From contig NZ_JAERRF010000010.1 of assembly GCF_016741875.1 (NCBI RefSeq), positions 124,001-188,000 of the forward strand: a stretch of DNA of 64,000 bases. The letters run 5' to 3'. The DNA comes from Streptomyces coffeae. GTDB taxonomy: Bacteria > Actinomycetota > Actinomycetes > Streptomycetales > Streptomycetaceae. The translations under genes and the position numbers were made by a program. The notes beneath the pieces were generated by a model. The model was not told the DNA's origin, ran no database searches, and saw nothing but the letters and a program-made list of their open reading frames with translations. Positions 50,660 to 59,935 of this stretch are shown in pieces (positions within the stretch are counted from its first letter, which is position 1; each line of letters begins with the position of its first letter).

Positions 50660-51645
50660 GGGCCGCCGTCATCGAAGCCCCCGGCAAGGTCACCGTCGAA
50701 ACCGTTCCGGACCCCACGCCGGGCCCCCGCGAGGTGGTGGTCGATGTGGCGGCGTGCGGTCTGTGCGGCACCGATCTGCATATTCTCCAGGGCGAGTTCG
50801 CCCCCACACTGCCGATCGTCCCGGGGCACGAGTTCGCCGGGCAGGTGGTGGGCGTCGGCAGCGCTGTCACCGAGCTGGCGGTGGGTGACCGGGTGGCGGT
50901 GGATCCGTCCCTGCACTGCCACGAGTGCCGCTACTGCCGGATCGGGCGGGGCAATCTGTGCGACAACTGGAACGCCATCGGGGTCAGTGTCCCCGGCGGC
51001 GCCGCCGAGTTCGCCGTCGCCCCGGTGGCCAACTGCGTCAAGCTGCCGGAGCACGTGGCGACGTCGGACGCGGCCCTCATCGAGCCGCTGTCCTGCGCCG
51101 TGCGCGGCTATGACGTCCTGCACGGCAATCTGGGCGCGGAGGTGCTCATCTACGGCTCGGGCACCATGGGCCTGATGATGCTGGAGCTGGCCAAACGGAC
51201 CGGCGCCACCACGGTGGACATGGTGGACATCAACCCCGAACGGCTGGCCACCGCAAGCACACTGGGCTGTTCCCGGTCCGCCGGCTCGCCGGAGGAGCTG
51301 GAGCAGCCGCGCGGCTGGGACGTGGTCATCGACGCCACCGGCAACCAGGCCGCCATTCAGGACGGACTGGGCCGGGTGGCCAAAGCCGGAACGTTTCTCC
51401 AGTTCGGAGTCTCCGACTACGCGACACGGGCCACGGTCGAGCCGTACAAGATCTACAACCAGGAGATCACCATCACCGGTTCGATGGCCGTGCTGCACAG
51501 CTATGAGCGCGCCGCCGGACTGTTCGCCTCGGGCGTCCTGGACCCGGAGATCTTCATCAGCCACCGGCTGCCGCTCGAGGAGTACCCCGCGGCGCTGGAG
51601 CAGTTCGCGTCCGGCCAGGGCCGCAAGATCGTGGTGGTGCCGTAG
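50656..51645 (+). CDS. Zinc-dependent polyol dehydrogenase (sorbitol/xylitol type)
   Basis: A 329-residue medium-chain dehydrogenase. Catalytic zinc ligands: Cys in ACGLCGTDLHI, His-Glu in PGHEFAGQV. The structural zinc loop is CHECRYCRIGRGNLC. The Rossmann motif is IYGSGTMGLMML with acidic VDMVDIN, favouring NAD. Last gene of the DeoR-linked importer operon (4-nt overlap), so it probably oxidises the imported sugar alcohol to a ketose. A strong hairpin follows. Confidence 0.9.
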   Translation: MRAAVIEAPGKVTVETVPDPTPGPREVVVDVAACGLCGTDLHILQGEFAPTLPIVPGHEFAGQVVGVGSAVTELAVGDRVAVDPSLHCHECRYCRIGRGNLCDNWNAIGVSVPGGAAEFAVAPVANCVKLPEHVATSDAALIEPLSCAVRGYDVLHGNLGAEVLIYGSGTMGLMMLELAKRTGATTVDMVDINPERLATASTLGCSRSAGSPEELEQPRGWDVVIDATGNQAAIQDGLGRVAKAGTFLQFGVSDYATRATVEPYKIYNQEITITGSMAVLHSYERAAGLFASGVLDPEIFISHRLPLEEYPAALEQFASGQGRKIVVVP

Positions 51646-51666
51646 CACTCCGGCGCACACGGCGCA

Positions 51667-51698
51667 CCGGTGGGGAGGGCACTCGCCCTCCCCACCGG
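51667..51698 (+). terminator. Hairpin terminator after the polyol operon
   Basis: CCGGTGGGGAGGGC (51667-51680) pairs perfectly with 51685-51698 across a 4-nt loop, 21 nt after the dehydrogenase stop. Confidence 0.88.
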
Positions 51699-51768
51699 CG
51701 TGGTTGACGCCCCCTCCCCCGGGCCCCAGGCTTGGGCCGATGCGATCTTGGGCCAGGGAGGGTACGGA

Positions 51769-53145
51769 ATGAACGGCGCGGCGGTAGTGGTGGGCGGAGG
51801 GCTGGCGGGGACGCTGGCGTTAGGCGCTCTGATCGGTCAGGTCGGCACGGTCACCGTCATCGAGCGGGACCGCTATCCGGAGGATCCGGTGTTCCGCAAG
51901 GGGGTGCCCCAGGGACGCCATCTCCATGTCTTCCTCAGCGGCGGCCAGCGGGCCCTGGAGACGCTTCTCCCGGGCACCCTCGCGGAGTTGGCGGCGGCGG
52001 GCGCGCACCGGATGGAGGCGCCGCGCGATGTGATCACCAGGACCGCCAGCGGCTGGCAGCGCCGTTTCCACGAGGGCAGGCACTCCGTGCTCAGCTGCAC
52101 CCGCCCGCTGTTCGACGCCACCGTACGGGCCCGGGTGCTCGCCGAGGCGGCCCGCTCCGGCACCCGGGTGGAGGTGCTGGAGGCGACCGAGGCCATCGGA
52201 CTGCTGGGCACGGCGGACCGGGTGAGCGGGGTACGGGTGCGGGCGCGCGACGCGGAGCGCGCCGAGCGCGACATCCGTGCCGATCTGGTCGTCGACGCCT
52301 CCGGGCGCTCCTCGCGCGCTCCCCAGTGGTTCGGGGAACTCGGCCGCCCCGCGCCGCGCGAGGAGGTGGTCGACGCCGGGATCGGCTACTCCACCCAGAT
52401 GCTGCGGCCCGCCGAGCCGCTGGACATGTCGATGGTCGTCGAGCCGCGGCCCAACTGCCCGCGCGGCGCCGCGTGGTCGCCCGTCGAGAACGGCAACTGG
52501 CTGCTGACGATGGCCGGAGTGCGCGGCCACCATCCGCCGACCGAAAGCGCAGAGGTGCTGGACTTCATCGCCTCGCTCGACGAACCGCATCTGCACGAGC
52601 ACGTGAGCGGCTGCACACCGGTGTCCCCGCCGTTCGGCTACCGGGACACCGCCAACCGCCGCCGCTCCTACCACGCCCCGGGCGGTGTGCCCGAGGGCTT
52701 CATCGCGGTCTCGGACGCCGCGTGCACCTTCAACCCGATCTACGGCCAGGGCATGTCGGTGGCCGCGCTGAGCGCTCTCGCCCTGCGCGACTGCCTGGTC
52801 AAGGGGGGTCTGCGGCCGGGTTTCGCGGCCGTGGCGCAGCGGGCGGTGGCCCGCGCCAGTGACACCGCGTGGCTGACCGCCGTGGGCGCCGACCGGCCCT
52901 ATGCCGCGGCCGAGGACGCGACCCCGCCGGGCGCCGCCGAGCGGATCCAGACCTGGTACTTCGGCCGTCTGGTCGCGCGGGCGACGATCGACCCGGTGGT
53001 GGGCGCGGCCTTCCGCGACCTCACCCACCTGGCCGCGCCCACGTCCCGGCTGCTCTCCCCCGCCGTCGCGCTGCGGACGGTGCTGCTGCCGCGCCGCGGG
53101 GGGCTTCCGACGCCGCCGCTGCGGGTCGAGGAGACGGTGCGGTAG
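51769..53145 (+). CDS. FAD-dependent monooxygenase/oxidoreductase
   Basis: A 458-residue flavoprotein. The N-terminal dinucleotide motif is AAVVVGGGLAGTLALGAL, with ERDRY ending the second strand. DLVVDASGRSSRAP is the second nucleotide motif, and GFIAVSDAACTFNPIYGQGMSVAALSAL is the FAD ribityl-binding GD-like region. Resembles geranylgeranyl-reductase- or halogenase-like p-hydroxybenzoate hydroxylase-fold enzymes of secondary metabolism, but no biosynthetic partner is adjacent. ATG 51769 has GGGAGGG. Codon 18 is TTA (51820-51822), suggesting bldA-dependent developmental expression. Confidence 0.85.
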   Translation: MNGAAVVVGGGLAGTLALGALIGQVGTVTVIERDRYPEDPVFRKGVPQGRHLHVFLSGGQRALETLLPGTLAELAAAGAHRMEAPRDVITRTASGWQRRFHEGRHSVLSCTRPLFDATVRARVLAEAARSGTRVEVLEATEAIGLLGTADRVSGVRVRARDAERAERDIRADLVVDASGRSSRAPQWFGELGRPAPREEVVDAGIGYSTQMLRPAEPLDMSMVVEPRPNCPRGAAWSPVENGNWLLTMAGVRGHHPPTESAEVLDFIASLDEPHLHEHVSGCTPVSPPFGYRDTANRRRSYHAPGGVPEGFIAVSDAACTFNPIYGQGMSVAALSALALRDCLVKGGLRPGFAAVAQRAVARASDTAWLTAVGADRPYAAAEDATPPGAAERIQTWYFGRLVARATIDPVVGAAFRDLTHLAAPTSRLLSPAVALRTVLLPRRGGLPTPPLRVEETVR

Positions 53146-53177
53146 GGGCGGGCCGTGGAGGTTCTCCGGCCCGCCCC
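53145..53177. terminator. Hairpin between convergent genes
   Basis: GGGGCGGGCCG (53145-53155, starting on the last base of the stop codon) pairs with 53167-53177 across 11 nt. It serves the FAD monooxygenase and, from the other side, the snapalysin gene. Confidence 0.75.
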
Positions 53178-53213
53178 GTCGAGCGTTCGCTCAGCTCGCT
53201 CCCGCGCGCCGGA

Positions 53214-53777
53214 TCAGTCCGCGTAGACGGTGGTCCGTGCGGTGCCCGAAGTGACCGCCGCGCCGCCGAAGTTGTCCTCGACCTCGGCCTTCTCGGAGGC
53301 GTCGGGGTTGGGGTTGGCACAGGACGTCCCGGCCGTGGAGCCGGACATCAGGCTGGAGCACGGGCCCGGTTTCTTGTCGGGCAGCCCCAGGATGTGGCCG
53401 AGCTCGTGGGAGGAGATCCGCACGGTGTTGTAGCCCTGGTCGACGGCCTGGCGGCCGAAGTAGACGGTGCCGCTGCCCAGCCCGTCGACCGCGGCGCGCG
53501 GCCAGCCGTCGTCCGCGACGATACGGACGTTCGCCCGCTGACCGGAAGTGGCGGGCTTGAGCTGGACGTTGGTCACGCTCTCGTTCCACACGGCCACGCC
53601 CTTGGAGACCGCGTCCTTGAACTCGGCCGCCCCGGAGGCATCGTAGGTCACCACCCGGGCTGCGGCGTGTTCGGCCTGCGGGCCGGCGGCAGGGGCGGCC
53701 ACGGCCTGTCCGCCCGCCAGGGCGAGGGTCGCCGCCACGGCGGCTGGTAAGGCGCGCACAAGCCTTCTGGATGTCAC
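53214..53777 (-). CDS. Snapalysin-family secreted zinc metalloprotease
   Basis: A 187-residue protease. The signal peptide spans about 1-28 (RRLVRALPAAVAATLALAG). The mature domain contains TYDASGAAEFKDAV, VYFGRQAVDQGYN and the zinc motif SSHELGHILGLPD (HExxHxxGxxD, the Asp as third ligand), typical of Streptomyces small neutral proteases, with Cys residues in GPCSSLMSG and TSCANPNP for a disulfide. GTG 53777 follows AAGGAGG; an upstream frame to 54020 crosses simple repeats. Codon 10 is TTA (53748-53750). No LysR-type SnpR neighbour is seen. Confidence 0.92.
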   Translation of the reverse strand: MTSRRLVRALPAAVAATLALAGGQAVAAPAAGPQAEHAAARVVTYDASGAAEFKDAVSKGVAVWNESVTNVQLKPATSGQRANVRIVADDGWPRAAVDGLGSGTVYFGRQAVDQGYNTVRISSHELGHILGLPDKKPGPCSSLMSGSTAGTSCANPNPDASEKAEVEDNFGGAAVTSGTARTTVYAD

Positions 53778-54079
53778 GATCGGCCTCCTTGTGGGGGAAG
53801 GAACCTTTTGGGCTTCTGGCTTCTGGCTTCTGGCTTCTGGCTTCTGAACGTGAACATGACGCACCGCCATGCTCATCGGCCACCATGCCCACCCCGGACC
53901 CCGTCCAACCGGCGGTCCCTCCTCCGTTTTATCCGGTGGGAGCCACCCGTTCGGCCCAGCGCCCGCCGTCCCGGCCGCCGCGGGGGCCGTGCCCCGAGCG
54001 GGGGAACGCCGCCGCGACAACGGCCCGGGGGCTGTTTAGCCTTCAGGGACATATGCCGTCTGTGAAGGACGTGAGCGCC
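53778..54079. other. Divergent region between snapalysin and YceI genes
   Basis: A 302-nt region with promoters for both directions. Its main feature is a heptamer tandem repeat (annotated separately) about 36-70 nt upstream of the snapalysin start. No ORF is supported. Confidence 0.6.
53813..53846. repeat. Heptanucleotide tandem repeat (CTTCTGG), 4.9 copies
   Basis: CTTCTGG occurs four times perfectly in tandem from 53813, then CTTCTG. On the snapalysin sense strand it reads CCAGAAG and sits just upstream of the ribosome-binding site. Such repeats can change copy number by slippage and shift promoter or leader spacing. Confidence 0.85.
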
Positions 54080-54619
54080 ATGACGGACACCACCGACACC
54101 AACACCGCCTCCCCCGCTTCCCCCGCCACCGGCCACTGGCGCCTGGACGCCGACCGGTCCTCGGTCCGTCTCCGGCACCGGACCATGTGGGGACTGGTCA
54201 ATGTCAAGGGCGCCTTCACTCGGGTGGAGGGCGACGGCGAAGTGAGGCCCGACGGCTCCGCACACGGCAACCTGGCCATCGACGCCGCCTCGCTGGACAC
54301 CGGCAACCGCAAACGCGACACCCATCTGCGCGGCCCGGAGTTCTTCGACGTGGAGAACCATCCGCGGATCGTCTTCACCGTGACCGACGCGTCCCCCGAG
54401 GGCAGCGGCGCGGCACGGGTCAACGGCGTGCTGACCATCGTCGGCCGCAGCCACCCGATGACGTTCACCGCCCGGCTCGACGAGGTGGCCAAGGACACCG
54501 TCACCCTCACCGCGGAGGTCGTGATCGACCGCCATGACTTCGGGATGGCCGCGAACCCCGGCGGCATGATGACGGGCGCCGCCACCGTGTCCGTCGCCGC
54601 CCGCTTCACCCGCCATTAG
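54080..54619 (+). CDS. YceI family protein
   Basis: A 179-residue lipocalin-like beta-barrel protein: WRLDADRSSVRLRHRTMWGLVNVKGAFTRV in part at the start, SLDTGNRKRDTHLRGPEFFDVE, PRIVFTVTDAS and LTIVGRSHPMTF. These bind polyisoprenoids or amphiphilic ligands. No signal peptide, so cytosolic here, unlike E. coli YceI. ATG 54080 has AAGGA 10 nt upstream; GTG 54071 is possible. Confidence 0.9.
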   Translation: MTDTTDTNTASPASPATGHWRLDADRSSVRLRHRTMWGLVNVKGAFTRVEGDGEVRPDGSAHGNLAIDAASLDTGNRKRDTHLRGPEFFDVENHPRIVFTVTDASPEGSGAARVNGVLTIVGRSHPMTFTARLDEVAKDTVTLTAEVVIDRHDFGMAANPGGMMTGAATVSVAARFTRH

Positions 54620-54716
54620 CCGTCCGGGCACCCGTCCGGACACCCGCCCGCCGGCAGGTCCGCGCCCGGGGCGCACACGTTTCGTGGGCCCCGGCGCGGC
54701 CCCCTAGAATCGCCGG

Positions 54717-56582
54717 ATGGCTCTCCCGGAAAACGGTCCCGAACCCGGCAACGGTCCCGACGGCAGCGAGGCGGAGCGCGTACTGCGCCGCGTCTTCGGC
54801 TACGACGCGTTCCGCGGAGGTCAGCGGGAGATCATCGAGCATGTGGTGGCCGGTGGTGACGCGCTGGTCCTGATGCCGACCGGCGGCGGCAAGTCGCTGT
54901 GCTACCAGATCCCCGCGCTGGTCCGTAAGGGCGTGGGGGTGGTGGTCTCACCGCTCATCGCGCTGATGCAGGACCAGGTGGACGCTCTGCGCAACCTCGG
55001 GGTGCGGGCCGGTTTCCTCAACTCCACCCAGGATCCGGACGAGCGGCGGCTGGTCGAGGCCGAGTTCCTCGCGGGCGAGCTGGATCTGCTGTATCTGGCG
55101 CCGGAGCGGCTGCGTCTGGAGTCCACGCTGCGGCTGCTGGAGCGGGGCACGGTCTCGCTGTTCGCCATCGACGAGGCGCACTGCGTGGCCCAGTGGGGAC
55201 ACGACTTCCGGCCCGACTACCTGGCCCTGTCCGAGTTGCACGAACGCTGGCCCAGCGTGCCCCGGATCGCGCTCACGGCGACCGCCACCGAGGCCACCCA
55301 CTCCGAGATCGCCTCACGGCTGAAGCTCCAGGACGCCCACCACTACGTGGCCAGCTTCGACCGCCCCAACATCCAGTACCGGATCGCCGCCAAGAACGAC
55401 CCCAAGCGACAGCTGCTGGAACTGCTGCGCACCGAGCACACGGGCGACGCGGGCATCGTCTACTGCCTGTCCCGCGCCTCGGTGGAGAAGACCGCCGACT
55501 TCCTGGTGAGCAACGGGATCGAGGCGCTGCCGTACCACGCGGGTCTTGACGGGCTCACCCGCGCCGAGCACCAGGCGCGGTTCCTGCGGGAGGACGGTCT
55601 GGTGGTGGTGGCGACCATCGCCTTCGGCATGGGCATCGACAAACCGGATGTGCGGTTCGTGGCCCATCTGGACCTGCCCAAGTCCGTCGAGGGCTACTAC
55701 CAGGAGACCGGCCGCGCGGGGCGGGACGGCCTGCCGTCCACCGCCTGGCTGGCGTACGGGCTCCAGGACGTCATCCAGCAGCGGAAGATGATCGACACCT
55801 CGGAGGGCGACGAGGCCCACCGGCGGCGGCTGGGCGCTCATCTGGAGGCCATGCTGGCGCTGTGCGAGACCGTCGCATGCCGCCGGGTCCAGCTGCTGGA
55901 CTACTTCGGGCAGCAGAGCGGTCCGTGCGGCAACTGCGACACCTGTCTGACCCCGCCGGAGTCCTGGGACGGCACCATCCCCGCGCAGAAGCTGCTGTCC
56001 ACGGTGGTCCGGCTGAAGCGGGAACGGAACCAGAAGTTCGGCGCGGGCCAGATCATCGACATCCTGCTCGGCAAGAAGACGGCGAAGGTCATCCAGTTCG
56101 ACCATGACGCACTGTCGGTGTTCGGCGTCGGCACCGAGCTGCGCGAGGCCGAATGGCGCGGTGTGGTACGGCAGTTGCTGTCACAGGGGCTGATCGGTGT
56201 CGAGGGCGACTACGGCACGCTGGTGCTCACCGAGGGCAGCGCCGCGGTGCTGACCCGGCAGCGCGAGGTCAGACTGCGGCGGGAGCCGGAGAAGGCCGCC
56301 CGCGCGGCGAAGTCCGCCAAGGCGGCCAGGCCCAAGAGCGCGGAGGCGTCCGCCGAACTGCCCGAGGAGGCGGTGCCGGTCTTCGAGCGGCTGCGCGCCT
56401 GGCGCGCCGCCTCCGCGAAGGAGCAGGGTGTCCCGGCGTATGTGATCTTCCATGACGCCACGCTGCGGCAGATCGCCACCGAGCGTCCCACGACCCTGGA
56501 GGTGCTGGCCACGGTGAACGGTGTCGGGGAGAACAAGCTGGCCAAGTACGGGCAGCAGGTCCTGGACGCCCTGGCGGAGTAG
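54717..56582 (+). CDS. recQ: ATP-dependent DNA helicase RecQ
   Basis: A 621-residue superfamily-2 helicase. Motif 0 FRGGQREII, Walker [18 protein letters not shown] box [20 protein letters not shown] (motif II with the aromatic-rich loop), ALTATAT (motif III), [19 protein letters not shown] (motif V), [11 protein letters not shown] (motif VI). The zinc-binding cysteines are [12 protein letters not shown]...CGNCDTC, then the winged-helix RQC region, and an HRDC domain from about 547 ([40 protein letters not shown]). Acts in recombination and fork repair. Between RQC and HRDC lies an Ala/Lys-rich linker. Confidence 0.96.
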   Translation: MALPENGPEPGNGPDGSEAERVLRRVFGYDAFRGGQREIIEHVVAGGDALVLMPTGGGKSLCYQIPALVRKGVGVVVSPLIALMQDQVDALRNLGVRAGFLNSTQDPDERRLVEAEFLAGELDLLYLAPERLRLESTLRLLERGTVSLFAIDEAHCVAQWGHDFRPDYLALSELHERWPSVPRIALTATATEATHSEIASRLKLQDAHHYVASFDRPNIQYRIAAKNDPKRQLLELLRTEHTGDAGIVYCLSRASVEKTADFLVSNGIEALPYHAGLDGLTRAEHQARFLREDGLVVVATIAFGMGIDKPDVRFVAHLDLPKSVEGYYQETGRAGRDGLPSTAWLAYGLQDVIQQRKMIDTSEGDEAHRRRLGAHLEAMLALCETVACRRVQLLDYFGQQSGPCGNCDTCLTPPESWDGTIPAQKLLSTVVRLKRERNQKFGAGQIIDILLGKKTAKVIQFDHDALSVFGVGTELREAEWRGVVRQLLSQGLIGVEGDYGTLVLTEGSAAVLTRQREVRLRREPEKAARAAKSAKAARPKSAEASAELPEEAVPVFERLRAWRAASAKEQGVPAYVIFHDATLRQIATERPTTLEVLATVNGVGENKLAKYGQQVLDALAE

Positions 56583-56606
56583 CCGCCGGGGCTGGTACCG
56601 CGGCCG

Positions 56607-59015
56607 TCAGCCGAGCGGCAGCGGCAGCCAGATGGACTCGCCGGGCGCGACGGTCAGCGTGCGGTCCGGGAGCCGCAGCTCGATGGGCGGCTCCTCCGAG
56701 TCCGGCACCCTGATCCACAGCCGCCCGGAGCGCAGCCGCAGCACGATCCCCCAGTGGCCGCGGTAGCGCACGGACACCGCGTACTCCGAGAGTTCCGGCA
56801 GCGGCACCGGGTCCAGCCACAGGGCGTCCTCACGGGTCTCCAGACCGGTGAGGCCGCGCTGCACCAGATCGAGGGTGCCGCCCATGGCGCCGAGGTGGAT
56901 GCCTTCCGCGGTGGTACCGCCCTGGATGTCGGCCACATCACCGGCCAGCGCCTCCTGGCAGTACCGCCATGCCTCGGCACGGCGGGCCCGTGCCAGCACC
57001 CAGCCGTGCACCAGCCCGCTGAGGGTCGAACCGTGGCTGGTGCGGCGCAGGTAGTACGCGACCGTGGCGTGCCAGGTCTCGTCGTCGAGGCCGTAGCCGA
57101 GCTGATGGAAGAGCTCGGCCAGTTCGGCGGGCGAGAAGAGGTAGCCGAGCATCAGCGCGTCGGCCTGTTTGGACGCCTGGTAGCGGTTGACGGTGTCGCC
57201 CTCGGACTCCAGGATCCGGTCCAGGCGGCGGATGTCGCCGTAGCGTGCGCGATAGCCGTCCCAGTCCAGCTCGGCCAGGTCCTGGTAGCCGTCGAACTGG
57301 CTGATGACGCCCTGGTGGAAGGGGATGCGCAGCCGCCGGGAGACATCTTCCCAGTGCTCCGGTTCGGCGCGGTCCAGGCCGATGCGCTCGAACAGTTCGC
57401 GCCGCCGCGGCTCGGGCAGGGTGCGGGTCAGCTCCAGGGCGCGGCTGAGCACCCAGGCGGCGGTGACATTGGTGTACGCGTTGTCGTCGAGGCCGGGCTG
57501 CTGGGCGCCGGGGTAGCCGTCGTGGTACTCGTCGGGGCCGACCACCCCGCGGATGCGGTACCGGCCGTGGTCCGGGTCGAGGACGGCGGCGTCCGCCCAG
57601 AACCGGGCGATCTGCACCAGCATCTCCGCGCCCTTGGTGTGCAGGAAGTCGGTGTCATTGGTGGCCTGGCAGTACTGCCACACGTTGTACGCCACGGCCG
57701 AGCCGACGTGGTGCTGCAACCGCGAGTAGTCGGGCAACCAGCGGCCCGAGCGCGGGTTCACATGGAGGATCTGGGTCTCCTCACGGCCGTCGCTGCCGCT
57801 CTGCCAGGGGTACATCGCACCGGCCCGCCCGGCGTCCGCCGCCGCCCGGCACGCCTGGGGCAGCCGGCGGTGCCGGTAGTGCAGCAGGGCCCGGGACACC
57901 TCGGGGAAGTGCAGATTCAGATACGGCAGGACGAACAGCTCGTCCCAGAACACATGGCCGCGGTACGCCTCACCGTGCAGTCCGCGCGCGGGTACGCCCA
58001 CGTCCAGCTCGGCGGTGTGCGGGGAGAGCGTCTGGAAGACGTGGAACAGATGCAGCCGCAGGATGCGGCCCGCCTCACCCGGCACCTCCAACGCGCCCTC
58101 GCGCCACAGGTGTTTCCACGCGGTGTGGTGCGAGGCCAGCAGCCCGGCGAAGTCCGGGGCGCGCTCCACACGGTCGACGGCGGCGCACAGCGGATCGGCG
58201 ATCGCCGCGTCCCTGGAGGTGTGCACCGCCACGGTTTTCTCCACCGTGACGGGTGCCTCGGAGGTGATCGGTACGGTCAGCTCCCGGACGGCCCCGGTCC
58301 CGGTGAGGCGCTGTCCGGTGGTGGCGGCCACGCCCTCGGTCACCCGGGTGCGCGCGGCCATGGCCACCCGTACGTCGGAAGCCGAGGTACGGCAGCTCAG
58401 CCACACCGTGTCGGCCGCGGCGACCCCGGTGCGCAACTCGGTCAGATGGTGCCCGGCCAGATCGCGGTAGCGGGCCACCCCCGCGTTGGCCACGGCGCCG
58501 TCGAGCCCGGACTCGATCTCGACCGTGCCCGACCAGCCCACGGCGGTGAAGGTGGTCCGCTGTGCCGCCAGATGGGGATCGCCCATGTGGACCAGCCGCC
58601 GCTGCTCCACGACGAGCACCCGGCGGTGGCGGTCGGTGAACCGCAGCCGCCGGGTGAGCGTGCCGTGCTGCATATCGAGGGTCTGCCGGTACTCGGTCAG
58701 TCCCTCGCCGTCGGGCGTGAGCCAGGGGCCGGGGCCGGGCGCGGCGGGGTCCGGCCCGGAGAGCCGGTAGCGCAGCGGGAGCCAGTCCGGCAGGTTGACC
58801 AGGTCCTCGTTCTCGACCTGCCCTCCGGCGATCTCCGACACCAGCCGGTTGTAGCAGCCCGCGGCATAGGTGCCCGGGTAGTGCACCTCGTCGGCCGCGG
58901 TCTCGGAGGCCGCCCCCCGGGTGGCCAGGTAGCCGTTGCCCAGGGTGCACAGCGACTCCCGCAGCCGCTCCTCCGCGGGCGCGTAGCCCTGGTACTCCCA
59001 CACCCAGTCCGACAC
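56607..59015 (-). CDS. GH65 glycoside hydrolase/phosphorylase
   Basis: An 802-residue (alpha/alpha)6-barrel enzyme of the maltose/trehalose/kojibiose phosphorylase family. N-terminal beta-sandwich (ESLCTLGNGYLATRGA), then the catalytic domain (HVFWDELFVLPYLNLHFPE, MYPWQSGSDGREE, VVGPDEYHDGYPG with the general acid Glu near 493, DDNAYTNVTAAWVL), and KQADALMLGYLF with the conserved Lys that binds phosphate in true phosphorylases. C-terminal beta domain. GTG start at 59015 without a strong Shine-Dalgarno. Cytosolic. The disaccharide substrate cannot be fixed. It converges with recQ across 24 nt. Confidence 0.92.
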   Translation of the reverse strand: MSDWVWEYQGYAPAEERLRESLCTLGNGYLATRGAASETAADEVHYPGTYAAGCYNRLVSEIAGGQVENEDLVNLPDWLPLRYRLSGPDPAAPGPGPWLTPDGEGLTEYRQTLDMQHGTLTRRLRFTDRHRRVLVVEQRRLVHMGDPHLAAQRTTFTAVGWSGTVEIESGLDGAVANAGVARYRDLAGHHLTELRTGVAAADTVWLSCRTSASDVRVAMAARTRVTEGVAATTGQRLTGTGAVRELTVPITSEAPVTVEKTVAVHTSRDAAIADPLCAAVDRVERAPDFAGLLASHHTAWKHLWREGALEVPGEAGRILRLHLFHVFQTLSPHTAELDVGVPARGLHGEAYRGHVFWDELFVLPYLNLHFPEVSRALLHYRHRRLPQACRAAADAGRAGAMYPWQSGSDGREETQILHVNPRSGRWLPDYSRLQHHVGSAVAYNVWQYCQATNDTDFLHTKGAEMLVQIARFWADAAVLDPDHGRYRIRGVVGPDEYHDGYPGAQQPGLDDNAYTNVTAAWVLSRALELTRTLPEPRRRELFERIGLDRAEPEHWEDVSRRLRIPFHQGVISQFDGYQDLAELDWDGYRARYGDIRRLDRILESEGDTVNRYQASKQADALMLGYLFSPAELAELFHQLGYGLDDETWHATVAYYLRRTSHGSTLSGLVHGWVLARARRAEAWRYCQEALAGDVADIQGGTTAEGIHLGAMGGTLDLVQRGLTGLETREDALWLDPVPLPELSEYAVSVRYRGHWGIVLRLRSGRLWIRVPDSEEPPIELRLPDRTLTVAPGESIWLPLPLG

Positions 59016-59101
59016 GGCCGCTCACCGGCTCTCGCTCCTCGACACTCCCATTGTCGTCGGGGGCGGGGCGGTGCACCGGTCGGATGGCGCCACCGGGGTG
59101 G

Positions 59102-59557
59102 TCAGCAGAGCTTGTAGTCGACGCGGCTGCTGTTGTACGAGCAGGTGTCGACGGTGGATCCGCTGCTCTTGCGCAGCGTGGCCTTGTCACTGGTGTTGTT
59201 CCAGACGTACGCCCGGCGGTCCTGGTACTTGGTGGCGGAGGTGTCCGAGCCGGTGCCGGTGCGCACGGTCACGGTCTTGCCCGCGCCGAGGGTGTAGCTC
59301 GGGAAGGTGTACGTGTGGTTGCTCGCGTCCACCAGCACCCAGCCCTTGAGGCTGACCCCGCGTGAGGTGGAGTTCTTGATCTGGACGTATTCGGCATTGA
59401 GGCTGGAGTTGCTGCCGTTGTCGCTGCCGGGAGAGTCGTAATAGATCTTGGACAGGTGGACCGAGCCCGCGGCTCCGGCGGGCGCCGCGGGGTACAGCAG
59501 CGCGGCGGCGCAGCCGACGGCGAGCAGGGCGCCGGTGCGAGCGGCAGTTCGGGACAT
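59102..59557 (-). CDS. Secreted lamin-tail-domain protein
   Basis: A 151-residue protein with signal peptide (ALLAVGCAAALLYPAAPAGAA) and a lamin-tail-domain-like beta sandwich: VHLSKIYYDSPGSDNGSN, NAEYVQIKNST, LKGWVLVDASNHTYTFPSYTLG and AYVWNNTSDKATLRKSSG. Two Cys at the end (TCSYN and the C-terminal residue) may form a disulfide. ATG 59557 follows GGGGGAGA. Function in Streptomyces is unknown; such domains often accompany extracellular nucleases, but none is linked here. Confidence 0.88.
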   Translation of the reverse strand: MSRTAARTGALLAVGCAAALLYPAAPAGAAGSVHLSKIYYDSPGSDNGSNSSLNAEYVQIKNSTSRGVSLKGWVLVDASNHTYTFPSYTLGAGKTVTVRTGTGSDTSATKYQDRRAYVWNNTSDKATLRKSSGSTVDTCSYNSSRVDYKLC

Positions 59558-59602
59558 ACGTCTCCCCCTTGCGTGTGGTGCGTGATGAGCGTGATGGCAC
59601 AG

Positions 59603-59677
59603 GACGGACGGGCGGCCGCGTCCGAAGATGGTTTGGAGTCGGCGAGATGACTCCTTCGGTGCGGCCGCCCGTCCGTC
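59603..59677. repeat. Large inverted repeat with 17-bp perfect arms and nested stems
   Basis: GACGGACGGGCGGCCGC (59603-59619) pairs exactly with 59661-59677. Inside, CCGAAG (59622-59627) can pair with CTTCGG (59654-59659), and GGAGTC (59635-59640) with GACTCC (59649-59654). The whole 75 nt could fold into one extended hairpin. It lies 46 nt upstream of the lamin-tail start. Confidence 0.8.
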
Positions 59678-59842
59678 TTCCCCCCACTTTGTGTGGAGCA
59701 CCAGAGTGGCCCGCCGAGAGCCCCGGCGGCAGGGCTGCGCGGCCCTTGAGACGGGGCCGTCCGGCCCCTGGTCCGGTGGGGTGCGATATGGGCGGTGACG
59801 GGCCGGTCCGGACCCGGCGGCCACCGCGGCGCGGCGACTACG

Positions 59843-59864
59843 GTGACGACGGTGACGACGTCAC
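59843..59864. promoter_or_regulatory. Candidate operator upstream of acyl-CoA ligase
   Basis: GTGACGAC at 59843-59850 is followed by the palindrome GTGACG-A-CGTCAC at 59852-59864, about 72 nt before the ligase start. The repeated half-site suggests a dimeric regulator; none is encoded adjacent. Confidence 0.45.
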
Positions 59865-59935
59865 TCTTGAAGCCCGCCCCGGGGCGTGTCAGCGTGGCGA
59901 TCCGTCCCTCCACCCCGCCACCTCGGGAGACACCG

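Larger units (their letters stand above)
59558..59935. other. Divergent region between lamin-tail and acyl-CoA ligase genes
   Basis: A 378-nt region with promoters for both genes. It contains the large inverted repeat at 59603-59677 and a GTGACG palindrome at 59852-59864 (both annotated separately). No ORF is convincing. Confidence 0.6.
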
